Shown: positions 1-6,697 of the stretch, one piece after another
How the letters are laid out: every line of letters starts with the position of its first letter
How positions within the stretch are numbered: position 1 is the stretch's first letter
Assembly: GCA_016185865.1 (NCBI GenBank)
Contig: JACPMU010000056.1
Span: forward strand, 1-12,861
DNA: 12,861 bases
Source of the DNA: Candidatus Woesearchaeota archaeon
Lineage (GTDB): Archaea > Nanobdellota > Nanobdellia > Woesearchaeales > GW2011-AR4
Reading direction: 5' to 3'
The notes under the pieces: model-generated
Databases searched by the model: none
Told to the model about the DNA's origin: nothing
What the model saw: the letters and a program-made list of their open reading frames with translations, nothing else
Translations under genes and position numbers: made by a program

Positions 1-1
1 C

Positions 2-124
2 AAAACCTTGATCCTGACGCATTTTTATCCTGAGGTCCTTAAGACAAATATAAAAAAAGCTTGCGCTGCAGAGTTCAAGGGAAAGGTAATCCTTGCAAAG
101 GACGGGATGAAAATAAATATTTAA
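2..124 (+). CDS. C-terminal end of a metallo-beta-lactamase-fold hydrolase (partial)
   Basis: Only the last 40 codons are present, entering from the left edge and ending at TAA 122-124. The fragment opens with TLILTHFYPE and closes with KGKVILAKDGMKINI. This matches the usual C-terminus of archaeal and bacterial metallo-beta-lactamase-fold proteins of the RNase Z-like group, where the LTHxYPE segment carries the last metal-binding histidine and a strand 'F.G.V.LA.DGM.I' ends the fold. Substrate and exact subfamily cannot be told from so short a piece. A T-rich stretch at 131-139 follows the stop and may end the transcript. The fold is fairly sure; the function is open. Confidence 0.65.
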   Translation, partial: KTLILTHFYPEVLKTNIKKACAAEFKGKVILAKDGMKINI

Positions 125-153
125 TGAACATTTTCTTTTAAAAAATAGAAAAG

Positions 154-199
154 TTTATAAATAATGAACGATTTTTAGGTTTATGAGCCTGTTTATAAG
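154..199 (+). promoter_or_regulatory. two TATA-like boxes upstream of purB
   Basis: TTTATAAATA at 154-163 and TTTATAAG at 192-199 both resemble archaeal TATA boxes. The second would start RNA near 220, leaving a leader of about 15-20 bases before the purB ATG at 237. The first would give a longer leader or be an alternative promoter. No Shine-Dalgarno sequence is seen before 237. Confidence 0.45.
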
Positions 200-236
200 G
201 ACTTAAAGGCTGTTTTTAAGCGGATTTTAAAGCAAA

Positions 237-1880
237 ATGAAAGACCTGCAAAGCATCTTCACCAAAATCAACATACAGATACTTGAGCTTCTGTCAAAAG
301 AAAAGCTGCACATAAGGCAAATTGCCCAGAGGATAAAATGCTCGCCTGCAAAGGTGCACGCGTGCATCAAGGTTTTCAAGGGCAGCGATGTTGTCAGGGA
401 AATTGAGGAAAAAAACCGCAAGGTTATTGTGCTTAATCTTGAGAATGAGCTGACAAGGCAGCTGCTTCAGCTGATAAACATCGACAAGAATATTGAAGGG
501 CCTTATTTAGTCCCTGAAAAAATAAGCATTTTTGACACAATAAGCCCGCTTGATTTCAGGTACTACTCCAGGAACAAGAAGATATTTGCAAAATTGCAGC
601 CTTACCTGTCAGAATCCGCTTTTATAAAATATGCCTTGAAAGCTGAATCAGCGCTTGCAAAGGCTCTCGCAAAAAATAAAATATGCAAAGCATGCAGAAA
701 TGTAACCCCTGAGCAGGTTTATGCAGAGGAAGACCGGATAAGGCACAACATAAGGGCATTGACAAACTGCATTAGAAACAAAGTGGGTGATGAGGCAAAG
801 CCATTTGTCCATTTTACAGCCACAAGCTACGACATAATTGCAACAGCTGATGCCTTGAGATACAAAGAATTTACAAACAATGCATTGGTTCCTGAATTGT
901 TAAAATTTGAATCAACATTGATAAATCTTGCATTGAGGGAAAAAGGCACAATTCAGATAGGAAGGACCCATGGCCAGCATGCCGAGCCCATCACTTTCGG
1001 GTTTGCAATTGCGCAGTATGTAAGCAGGCTCGGAAATTCTATTTTAAAAATAAAAAGATCAGCAAACAACCTAAAGGGAAAAATGGCAGGGGCTGTCGGA
1101 GCCTACAACGCATCTTCATTGTTTTTTGACGAGCCTGTAAAATTTGAAGAGCAGGTGCTTGCAGAGCTCGGATTAAAGGCATCTCCAATCTCAACCCAGA
1201 TTGTTGAAGCCGAGTTTCTGGTTGATTACCTGAATAATATAATTTCTGCTTTTGGGGTTATTGCAAACCTTGCTGATGACATGAGGCATCTCCAAAGGAA
1301 TGAAATCGGGGAAGTTGGGGAATTTTTTGAGTCAAAGCAAGTGGGATCATCCACAATGCCGCAGAAAAGGAACCCCATAAATTTTGAAAATGTCAAAAGC
1401 ATGTGGAAGGAGTTCATGCCCCGCATGACTACAATGTACATGGACCAGCTGTCAGAGCACCAAAGGGACTTGACAAACTCAGCTTCAATGAGGTTTATTC
1501 CTGAAATGCTTGCCGGATTTTATGTTTCTGCCGTGAGGCTTGACAAGGTAATGTCAGGGCTTGCTGTTGACAAGCAAAACATGGAAAGGAATTTTGGCAT
1601 GGGCAAGAACATGATCATCGCAGAGCCTTTGTACATCTTATTAGCAGCCAATGGGCATCCTGACGCGCACGAGTATGTAAGGGAAATGACACTTAAATCG
1701 CAATTAACAAAACAGCCGTTAATTTCATTGGTCAAAAAAGATGAATCAATACGGCATTACTTTAAAAAATTCAGCAAAAAACAACTGGAAATGATAAACA
1801 ATCCTGAAAAATACACAGGAATTGCCGAAGAAAAAGCTGAGATGGTATGCGGTTACTGGAAGAAAGAGCTAGGTTTATGA
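237..1880 (+). CDS. purB: adenylosuccinate lyase with an N-terminal winged-helix domain
   Basis: Fumarase/aspartase-superfamily lyase that, as PurB, splits SAICAR to AICAR and adenylosuccinate to AMP, releasing fumarate (cytosolic purine synthesis). Seen: FDTISPLDFRY (99-109), the usual beginning of PurB; TSYD (about 196-199); GRTHGQHAEP (242-251) with the histidine pair of the active site; and the superfamily signature GSSTMPQKRNP (370-380) carrying the catalytic serine loop. The protein has 547 residues against about 430-480 usually. The surplus is at the front: residues 1-85 look like a winged helix-turn-helix (HIRQIAQRIKCSPAKVHACIK, then a strand pair ending VIVLNLE). The catalytic part is complete. 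ATG 237 is chosen because the domain starts there and a TATA box lies 45 bases upstream. Ends in TGA. The next purine gene, purM, is 1.4 kb downstream. The enzyme assignment is firm; DNA binding by the extra domain is inferred. Confidence 0.93.
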   Translation: MKDLQSIFTKINIQILELLSKEKLHIRQIAQRIKCSPAKVHACIKVFKGSDVVREIEEKNRKVIVLNLENELTRQLLQLINIDKNIEGPYLVPEKISIFDTISPLDFRYYSRNKKIFAKLQPYLSESAFIKYALKAESALAKALAKNKICKACRNVTPEQVYAEEDRIRHNIRALTNCIRNKVGDEAKPFVHFTATSYDIIATADALRYKEFTNNALVPELLKFESTLINLALREKGTIQIGRTHGQHAEPITFGFAIAQYVSRLGNSILKIKRSANNLKGKMAGAVGAYNASSLFFDEPVKFEEQVLAELGLKASPISTQIVEAEFLVDYLNNIISAFGVIANLADDMRHLQRNEIGEVGEFFESKQVGSSTMPQKRNPINFENVKSMWKEFMPRMTTMYMDQLSEHQRDLTNSASMRFIPEMLAGFYVSAVRLDKVMSGLAVDKQNMERNFGMGKNMIIAEPLYILLAANGHPDAHEYVREMTLKSQLTKQPLISLVKKDESIRHYFKKFSKKQLEMINNPEKYTGIAEEKAEMVCGYWKKELGL

Positions 1881-1922
1881 CCAAAAATAAAGTTCAATTC
1901 AAATTCTGGCTGCTCAGCAAGA

Positions 1923-1977
1923 TTTATAAAGCAAGATTATTTCTACGACGTAATCTAAGGATATTAAAGTTTTGGAG
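1923..1977 (+). promoter_or_regulatory. TATA box and Shine-Dalgarno for the fabI-like gene
   Basis: TTTATAAA at 1923-1930 lies about 65 bases before ATG 1988, and GGAG at 1974-1977 sits 10 bases before it. Together they favour ATG 1988 over upstream in-frame starts that overlap purB. Confidence 0.5.
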
Positions 1978-1987
1978 AAAGAAGAAA

Positions 1988-2761
1988 ATGAGCGTTGGAA
2001 TTGACTTAAAAGGAAAAAAGGCAATAGTATTTGGCATTGCAAATGACAAGAGCATTGCATGGCATATTGCCAAAAGGCTGGATGATGCAGGATGCAGGAT
2101 TGCGGCAGGCTACCAGGAAAGGGTTGAGCCATTGTTCATGCCGCTGATGAAGGAGCTGCACAACCCGATTTATGAGAAATGCGATGTTGTGGATGACGCT
2201 TCAATGGATGCTTTCTTCAAAAAAGTGCAGGAAGAGTTTAAGGAAGTTGATTTTTTGGTTCACAGCATTGCTTTTGCCAAAAGAGAGCATTTGCAGGGCA
2301 AGTTTATGGATGTTGACAAAAGAGGCTACCAGGTTGCACATGAAGTGAGCGCATTCTCATTGGTGGAATTAACAAGGCGTGCAGCGCCGATGCTTAAGAA
2401 GAACGGCTCAATAATTGCAATGACTTATCTTGGAAGCGAAAAAGCTGTTCCTGGCTACAACATAATGGGGGTTGCAAAAGCAGCCCTTGAGTCATGCGTA
2501 AGGTACCTTGCAGTTGATTTGGGGGAAAAGCAGATAAGGGTCAATGCAATCTCAGCAGGCCCGATAGCAACGCTTGCTGCATCAGGAATTGCAAATTTCC
2601 CCGAGATGCTTTTAAACTATGTTGCAAAAGCACCATTAAAGAGAAACATCACAGCAGATGAAGTTGCAGACTGCGCATTATTCCTCTGCAGCGACCTGTC
2701 AAGGGCGATAACAGGGCAGGTTATTTACGTTGATGCTGGGTATAGTGCGATGGGGATTTAA
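1988..2761 (+). CDS. fabI: FabI-like enoyl-[acyl-carrier-protein] reductase (SDR family)
   Basis: NAD(P)H-dependent short-chain dehydrogenase of the FabI type, which in bacteria reduces the enoyl-ACP double bond in the last step of each fatty acid elongation cycle. Counting from ATG 1988 it has 257 residues (E. coli FabI: 262). Seen: the FabI-type nucleotide loop VFGIANDKSIAW (14-25); VHSIAFA (91-97); TYLGSEKAVPGYNIMGVAKA (146-165) with Tyr147, Tyr157 and Lys164 in the spacing of E. coli Tyr146/Tyr156/Lys163; ISAGPIATLAASGI (188-201); and FLCSDLSRAITGQVIYVDAGYS near the end. The residue matching E. coli Gly93, a known triclosan-resistance position, is Ala95. The frame is open upstream to 1847, but those 47 codons overlap purB, are Arg/Lys-rich and lie before the promoter, so they are not counted. 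No other fatty acid genes are in the window. Family firm; substrate in an archaeon uncertain. Confidence 0.9.
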   Translation: MSVGIDLKGKKAIVFGIANDKSIAWHIAKRLDDAGCRIAAGYQERVEPLFMPLMKELHNPIYEKCDVVDDASMDAFFKKVQEEFKEVDFLVHSIAFAKREHLQGKFMDVDKRGYQVAHEVSAFSLVELTRRAAPMLKKNGSIIAMTYLGSEKAVPGYNIMGVAKAALESCVRYLAVDLGEKQIRVNAISAGPIATLAASGIANFPEMLLNYVAKAPLKRNITADEVADCALFLCSDLSRAITGQVIYVDAGYSAMGI

Positions 2762-3205
2762 ATGGAAGAAGAGTTGAGATGGTCATTAATCTACGAGCAG
2801 ATTGGAAACTTGCCTGGATTTGATAAAAGTAGAAGCCATATAGCTCATACACTAAGAATTGAAGACCCTGACTTAACCAAGGTGGTTTTTTATAGCGATC
2901 CTGATGGAGGACATGATGATGTGTATGGTACGGAGCACTTTGGGAGCGGTGCCGTCTATTGTCTGGCAACATATCAAGGTGACAAATTCAGCAATAAATT
3001 GCCCCATAAAAGGTTCTCAATGTTCACAGATGAGCAGCTTGAAGATTTTAGCCTAAGGTCGGAAAGAAGACTACCAACAAGCACATTGATCAAAGGGCGT
3101 GATTTAGTGAAAAAGCTGGAAGCTCAAGGAAAAATCGACAGGTCGGCTACAGAATGTAACGTTTGCATGACTCTTGAGCAAAGAATAAGCCCTGCAACGA
3201 GTTAA
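2762..3205 (+). CDS. hypothetical protein, 147 aa, directly behind fabI
   Basis: Not recognised. The ATG follows the fabI TAA with no base between, and no TATA box or clear Shine-Dalgarno of its own is seen, so it is probably co-transcribed and perhaps translationally coupled to fabI. The protein is soluble and charged, with no signal peptide or membrane segment. It has a Gly/Asp/His-rich stretch YSDPDGGHDDVYG (about 44-56), a basic helical region around 110-122 and a CNVC pair near residue 133 that could bind a metal or form a disulfide. It ends in TAA, followed within six bases by the purM promoter. It could be a nucleotide- or metal-binding protein, but nothing supports a specific function. 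Confidence 0.7.
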   Translation: MEEELRWSLIYEQIGNLPGFDKSRSHIAHTLRIEDPDLTKVVFYSDPDGGHDDVYGTEHFGSGAVYCLATYQGDKFSNKLPHKRFSMFTDEQLEDFSLRSERRLPTSTLIKGRDLVKKLEAQGKIDRSATECNVCMTLEQRISPATS

Positions 3206-3210
3206 AAACC

Positions 3211-3218
3211 TTTATAAA
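3211..3218 (+). promoter_or_regulatory. TATA box of purM (near-leaderless)
   Basis: TTTATAAA begins 30 bases before the purM ATG at 3241, preceded by an A-rich stretch (possible BRE). At the usual archaeal spacing RNA would start within a few bases of the ATG, so the message is probably leaderless. Confidence 0.65.
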
Positions 3219-3240
3219 CACTTATTCTTACTCTTTTATT

Positions 3241-4344
3241 ATGAAGCCAAGCTACCAAGATATTGAGAGCAAAGCTGTTGATGCCATTAAAAAAAATATA
3301 CCTTCTTCTTTAAAATCTGATATGCTGCCCCAAAGCAAAGGAATGTTTGCAGAGCTTTATGAAAACAATGAAGTGTTTCCAAGGCATTACATTGCAACTG
3401 CAATTGACGGCGTTGGAACAAAAATAATTATTGCAGAGGCAATGCGCAAATTTGACACGATTGGGATTGACTGCGTTGCGATGTCCGCAAATGACCTGGC
3501 AACTTTAGGTGCAGTAAGCCCGTTTTTGTTCATGGACTGCATATCCTGCCAGCCTGAAATTCAGGAAAAGGAAATAACAGGCGAAATAGTAAAAGGTATG
3601 TCAAAAGGATTAGCGCAATGCGATGCATCAAAAATTTTAAGAAATTCAATAAAAATAAATTTTGGCAAGGGCGAGACAGCGTCTGTTGATGAGCTTTTAA
3701 GCTCCCCAAGACAAGGATACGGCTTTGAACTTGTTGGATCAATGATTGGGTTTATTGAAAAGCAAAAGTTCAAGAGGCAAAAAATCAAGCCGGGACAAAA
3801 GATAATTGCACTAAAAAGCTCAGGGCCCCATTCCAATGGTTACACTGATTTGAGGCATTGTTTATTAAAGGGAGATTTTGAATCAAGGCCAGAATTCAGG
3901 AAAAAGTATAAAGGCAAATTTTCTTTGGATGACAAGTTTGACGGCTCAACAATCGGCAAAATTTTGCTTGAGCCGACCAAAATTTACATTGAAGCAATGG
4001 CAAAAATATCAAAGAATTTTGACGTTGTCGGTTTTAATAACACAGGCTATGGATTGAAGAATCTGAACAGGGCAAAAGAGAAAGTTGAATTCAGGATTAA
4101 CTCTCCTTTAAAGCCGCAGCCAATCTTTGGTTTGATGCAAGAAGAATCCCGATTCACAGATGAGCAGATGTACAGCACTTTCAACATGGGAATGGGCTTT
4201 TTTGTTGTGTGCGATAAAGGCAATGCTGATGATATTCTAGATGTTGCCAAAGATGCCGATGTTGTCGGTGAAGTAAGGAAATCAAATAAAACAATGACCG
4301 TTCTGGAAAAAAACAACAGGAAGATTGTGTTTGTTGGGTATTAA
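3241..4344 (+). CDS. purM: phosphoribosylformylglycinamidine cyclo-ligase (AIR synthetase)
   Basis: Uses ATP to close the imidazole ring of FGAM to AIR, the fifth step of purine synthesis. Seen: AIDGVGTK (54-61), the nucleotide/metal loop; GIDCVAMSANDLATLGA (75-91), the PurM core signature; GKGETAS (142-148), equivalent to GGETAEMPG; SSGPHSNGYT (193-202); and LLEPTKIY (242-249). Two normally strict motifs are altered: after GETA the MPG is replaced by a longer loop, and the usual HITGGG stretch reads GFNNTGYGLKN (264-274). Length 367 is slightly above the usual 330-350, mostly from the loop around 125-160. ATG 3241 is fixed by the TATA box 30 bases upstream. Ends in TAA, then six T. A divergent AIR synthetase is the best call; another member of the PurM/SelD/HypE fold is less likely because the PurM core is clear. 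Confidence 0.88.
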   Translation: MKPSYQDIESKAVDAIKKNIPSSLKSDMLPQSKGMFAELYENNEVFPRHYIATAIDGVGTKIIIAEAMRKFDTIGIDCVAMSANDLATLGAVSPFLFMDCISCQPEIQEKEITGEIVKGMSKGLAQCDASKILRNSIKINFGKGETASVDELLSSPRQGYGFELVGSMIGFIEKQKFKRQKIKPGQKIIALKSSGPHSNGYTDLRHCLLKGDFESRPEFRKKYKGKFSLDDKFDGSTIGKILLEPTKIYIEAMAKISKNFDVVGFNNTGYGLKNLNRAKEKVEFRINSPLKPQPIFGLMQEESRFTDEQMYSTFNMGMGFFVVCDKGNADDILDVAKDADVVGEVRKSNKTMTVLEKNNRKIVFVGY

Positions 4345-4348
4345 AAGA

Positions 4349-4358
4349 TTTTTTATAT
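4349..4358 (+). promoter_or_regulatory. T-run after purM overlapping a TATA box
   Basis: Six T at 4349-4354 directly follow purM and could end its transcript. The same bases run into TTTTATAT (4351-4358), a TATA-like box 37 bases before ATG 4388. Confidence 0.4.
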
Positions 4359-4387
4359 CAGTTTAATGAATATAAAATGTTTGTTTA

Positions 4388-4885
4388 ATGTCAAACATTA
4401 AGCGAAATTTTGGAATTATACATAAGAATAATAACCCTCATTTCAGAGTAGTTACATTGCAAAAAGTTTATAAAGAATTAAAATTTTCTTTAGTTGAAAT
4501 GGTAGATATACCATCGGATTTGCAGGCAGTAAGGGACACTGCATCCGCTACTGTGAATTCACTGGGTTCGGTACTTTTAAGAGGACAAGATCCAAGAGCA
4601 GTGTACATTGTTGGTGATAGTTCTTATATGAGGCTTATTAAAGCTGGTAACTCTGTACGTGTTGATGAACAAACTACACCACAGCCTCAGCAAATTCCCA
4701 TTAATAGGGAAGAGTGGGTTAAAAATTTATTAAAAAAGACCAAAAGATGTGCTGGATTTGTACCAGCTACAGTTGGTGCCCTAGATGAAATTACAAGAAT
4801 AGGTTTAATAGTAATGGCTTGCGGACCTATAAAAGGGGATGTACCTTATTCTGTTGAAGATTGGATTCACATGTACCGCGATTAA
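4388..4885 (+). CDS. hypothetical protein, 165 aa (or 128 aa from an internal start)
   Basis: Not recognised. Soluble protein without signal peptide or clear membrane segment. A conserved-looking centre (VLLRGQDPRAVYIVGDSSYMRLI) is followed by a Pro/Gln-rich linker (TTPQPQQIP), a basic stretch KNLLKKTKRCAG and the end DVPYSVEDWIHMYRD. Two starts compete. ATG 4388 has a weak TATA box 37 bases upstream. ATG 4499 (residue 38) has a good box, TTTATAAA at 4467-4474 preceded by AAAAAG, at the 30-32 base spacing seen for purM, hisS and the protease gene, which would give a leaderless 128-residue protein. The longer frame is listed because it is open; the shorter may be the real one. Composition is more A/T-rich than purM. 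Stands alone, followed by 319 bases without a gene. Ends in TAA. Confidence 0.65.
   Translation: MSNIKRNFGIIHKNNNPHFRVVTLQKVYKELKFSLVEMVDIPSDLQAVRDTASATVNSLGSVLLRGQDPRAVYIVGDSSYMRLIKAGNSVRVDEQTTPQPQQIPINREEWVKNLLKKTKRCAGFVPATVGALDEITRIGLIVMACGPIKGDVPYSVEDWIHMYRD
4467..4474 (+). promoter_or_regulatory. TATA-like box inside the 165-aa frame, 32 bases before ATG 4499
   Basis: TTTATAAA preceded by AAAAAG matches the promoters of purM and others in sequence and distance to a start codon. It argues for an internal, leaderless start at 4499. Confidence 0.4.
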
Positions 4886-4899
4886 TTCTAAACAAACTC

Positions 4900-5050
4900 C
4901 AGCACTGGCGTTCGGCGAGACAAAAATTTCAAGGATTTGGCTATAAGACATTAAAATCTGCAGAAATTTTTGGCGAGTAGGACAAGCTTTTTGACTATTG
5001 CTTTAGTTTTGAATGGAGAAAAGTTGTCCGTCGAACCGCCTATTGTGGTG
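4900..5050. repeat. imperfect long inverted repeat in the 4886-5204 gene-free stretch
   Basis: The 319 bases between the unknown gene and phoU contain no convincing intact gene. The left arm (4900-4923) contains CACTGGCG, TTCGGCG and GACAA. The right arm (5024-5050), read on the minus strand, gives matching blocks GGCGG, TTCGACG and GGACAA in the same order. About 20 positions pair, with small bulges, around 100 bases. Inside lies a perfect 10-base inverted repeat, CAAAAATTTC (4921-4930) and GAAATTTTTG (4963-4972). This fits a structured RNA or a miniature element with terminal inverted repeats. A plus-strand frame 4861-5098 is open except for TAG 4978-4980 and could instead be a decayed gene. 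The rest (5099-5204) is plain A/T-rich DNA. Confidence 0.4.
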
Positions 5051-5204
5051 GAATTTTCTTAAAGAAATACAATCTTTTATGCAATTCACTAGGGTTATGA
5101 TTCAAAATCTATGTATTATTAAGAGAAAACATAAAAATGGTTTCAAAATGTTCGTATAATAAAACTAATAACTATATAAGCAATTATAATTTAACACTAA
5201 AATT

Positions 5205-6206
5205 TCACTCATAGCAAAGCACAGTCCTTGCCACGTTCCTTATCTCGACTGCTGTTGCCTTCAGGTTTTCAATGATTTTTGCGACTGCCACAAGGTTTGA
5301 GTTTGTGCTCTTGTTTTTAACATTTACATGCGTGTTGGTGTACTTCTCAAGGAACTTGTTGCATGCAGCTGTCCTGTCCTTGTTTGTCACTTCTGCATTA
5401 AAGGCTATCTGCTTGTCTTTGTTGTAATATGATTTCATCACATTGTTGTAGGATTCTGCAATGTCTGTGTGTATTCTTTCAATCTCTGCCAGCGTTGCCC
5501 TGTCAAGGCCGGCTGCGCATAAGTACCTTGCAATCCTTTTCTGCCTGTCGGCAATCTTCTCAATGCTTAAAATCATAAGCTCATCGGAGTGCAGCTGCCA
5601 GGGCCCTATCCCAAGCGATTTTGCTATCCTTGGGTTCACAATTGCATTTTTAATCACCCTGTAGCCAAGGAAATAAAGCCTGTTGACATCAAAGTCCCTG
5701 TTGTGTATGCTTTCATAGTTGCAGTTGCCCCTGCAGCATAATATTGCATCTTCCATCATTGCCCTTGTTATTATGTCCATCCTTCTTATTATGTTGCTGA
5801 TGGATATGTCATTGATGTTGATAAGGTTTTTAGCTACAATTCTTGTTGAGGTCTGCTCCATTATCTCCAGCCCTGAAAGGTTCCTTATGACATCCTTTAT
5901 CTTCGGGGCTTCCTTGCTGTTGCTCTCAAATAATATGTTTATTGTATCATAGCCGTTCAGGTAAGAGGACACAATCTCTGCCTTCAGCATTTCAATATCC
6001 TTGTTCCTGGAATCAATGTCTATATCTTTGAAATCCGGCTTTTTTTCCTGCTGGTTTGCGCTAAGAGTTAATTCAAAGCCATCATCATTTACAGAAATCA
6101 AGTCACCTTTTTTCAGCTTGTTTTTTTCAACCCAGCCTTTTGGCATTGACAGTATGTAAGAGCCCTTGCCGAAGCTTATCAGTTTTCTGACATCAATATT
6201 AACCAC
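5205..6206 (-). CDS. phoU: phosphate-uptake regulator with AbrB-like and PhoU domains
   Basis: Cytosolic regulator of the archaeal AbrB-PhoU type; PhoU proteins restrain phosphate import through the Pst transporter and signal phosphate status. Seen: residues 1-50 form a SpoVT/AbrB-like swapped-hairpin domain (RKLISFGKGSYILSMPKGWVEKNKLKKGD), expected to bind DNA. Residues about 65-130 link to helical PhoU repeats, with the metal-binding type motif DFDVNRLYFLGYR (171-183) and a second helical part to 333. The start is GTG at 6204-6206; no ATG fits and the AbrB domain begins there. A TATA-like box on the minus strand (6246-6253) lies about 45 bases upstream. Ends in TGA. No pst genes are near. 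It is divergent from the 6390-6982 unit and may control it. Family firm; the phosphate role is by family. Confidence 0.87.
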   Translation of the reverse strand: MVNIDVRKLISFGKGSYILSMPKGWVEKNKLKKGDLISVNDDGFELTLSANQQEKKPDFKDIDIDSRNKDIEMLKAEIVSSYLNGYDTINILFESNSKEAPKIKDVIRNLSGLEIMEQTSTRIVAKNLININDISISNIIRRMDIITRAMMEDAILCCRGNCNYESIHNRDFDVNRLYFLGYRVIKNAIVNPRIAKSLGIGPWQLHSDELMILSIEKIADRQKRIARYLCAAGLDRATLAEIERIHTDIAESYNNVMKSYYNKDKQIAFNAEVTNKDRTAACNKFLEKYTNTHVNVKNKSTNSNLVAVAKIIENLKATAVEIRNVARTVLCYE

Positions 6207-6245
6207 CCCTTTGGCTAATTTATTTTATTCATGGAACAGCTAACC

Positions 6246-6253
6246 ATATATAA
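6246..6253 (-). promoter_or_regulatory. TATA-like box of phoU
   Basis: On the minus strand this reads TTATATAT within CCTTATATATGG, about 45 bases before the GTG start, and would give a leader of about 15-20 bases. Confidence 0.45.
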
Positions 6254-6270
6254 GGATTATTATTGGAAAT

Positions 6271-6308
6271 TATAGATATTGTAGAATATATTGTAATATA
6301 TAGATATT
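6271..6308. promoter_or_regulatory. palindrome and flanking direct repeats between phoU and the small-gene unit
   Basis: A perfect palindrome with 7-base arms (ATATATT, 2-base spacer GT, AATATAT) occupies 6286-6301. TATAGATATT occurs at 6271-6280 and again at 6299-6308, 28 bases apart. The position between two divergent transcripts suits an operator, perhaps for the AbrB-domain protein made next door, but the region is almost pure A/T and chance palindromes are likely there. Confidence 0.3.
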
Positions 6309-6389
6309 TTCTTTTTTATATAGCATATATGGTATATAGGTTAATTATTTATACAAAAACCAGCATTTGACTGTCAGCGGGGTGATGAT

Positions 6390-6536
6390 ATGCTGAAAAA
6401 GAGGCGCTACAGCGACGAGGAAAGCGATGAAAATAATGACATCTATTCAAGGGATGTCAGGGAATTGCTGCTTGATGACGATGAGCTATCCCCAATTGAA
6501 GAGGCATTCATGAACGGGTACGAGGATGTCGCATAA
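6390..6536 (+). CDS. small acidic protein, 48 aa
   Basis: Not recognised by name. ATG 6390-6392 is preceded by GGTGAT (6381-6386), a strong match to the archaeal 16S 3' end at good spacing; this decides the start and supports real translation. The protein begins with a basic tip (MLKKRRY), then is strongly acidic (SDEESDENND, LLLDDDELSPIEEAF) and ends GYEDVA. It is probably a single helix pair or disordered. It is the first gene of a tight unit: TAA 6534-6536 is followed after 14 bases by the zinc-ribbon gene, whose own Shine-Dalgarno lies in that gap. An acidic partner of the zinc-ribbon protein is a reasonable guess, but no function can be assigned. Confidence 0.72.
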   Translation: MLKKRRYSDEESDENNDIYSRDVRELLLDDDELSPIEEAFMNGYEDVA

Positions 6537-6550
6537 GCAAGAGGTGCAAA

Positions 6551-6691
6551 ATGGCTAGATACATCTGCATTAACTGCGGAACCTATATTATGAAAAGCGC
6601 GATAAGCGACCCCTACATGTGCAGGGACTGCGAGAAATTACTGGAGGGCGCTGAAGACAGGGAAAGATACACGTATCTTGACAATTATTGA
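6551..6691 (+). CDS. small zinc-ribbon protein, 46 aa
   Basis: The 46 residues hold two CxxC knuckles, CINC (6-9) and CRDC (24-27), 14 residues apart, the classic four-cysteine zinc-ribbon layout. The tail is charged, ending DRERYTYLDNY. Such mini-ribbons in archaea often act in transcription, translation or RNA contacts, but which applies cannot be told. GAGGTG (6541-6546) four bases before the ATG is a strong Shine-Dalgarno. The TGA at 6689-6691 overlaps the Shine-Dalgarno (GAGG) of the following gene, so the two are translated together. It is too short for most gene finders' cut-offs and could easily be missed. The zinc ribbon is clear; the role is unknown. Confidence 0.8.
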   Translation: MARYICINCGTYIMKSAISDPYMCRDCEKLLEGAEDRERYTYLDNY

Positions 6692-6697
6692 GGAAAA

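Noticed and set aside
1847..1987. N-terminal extension of the FabI-like protein by 47 residues
   Set aside because: It overlaps the end of purB, is Arg/Lys-rich, lies before the TATA box and Shine-Dalgarno, and FabI proteins start at the equivalent of ATG 1988.
3022..4167. 15-base exact repeat TTCACAGATGAGCAG in the 147-aa gene (about 3022-3036) and in purM (about 4153-4167)
   Set aside because: Both encode F-T-D-E-Q inside unrelated proteins; flanks do not match, so chance is likely.
6382..6396. C/D-box small RNA (GTGATGA followed by CTGA)
   Set aside because: The boxes are only a few bases apart with no room for a guide, and GGTGAT is explained as a Shine-Dalgarno.
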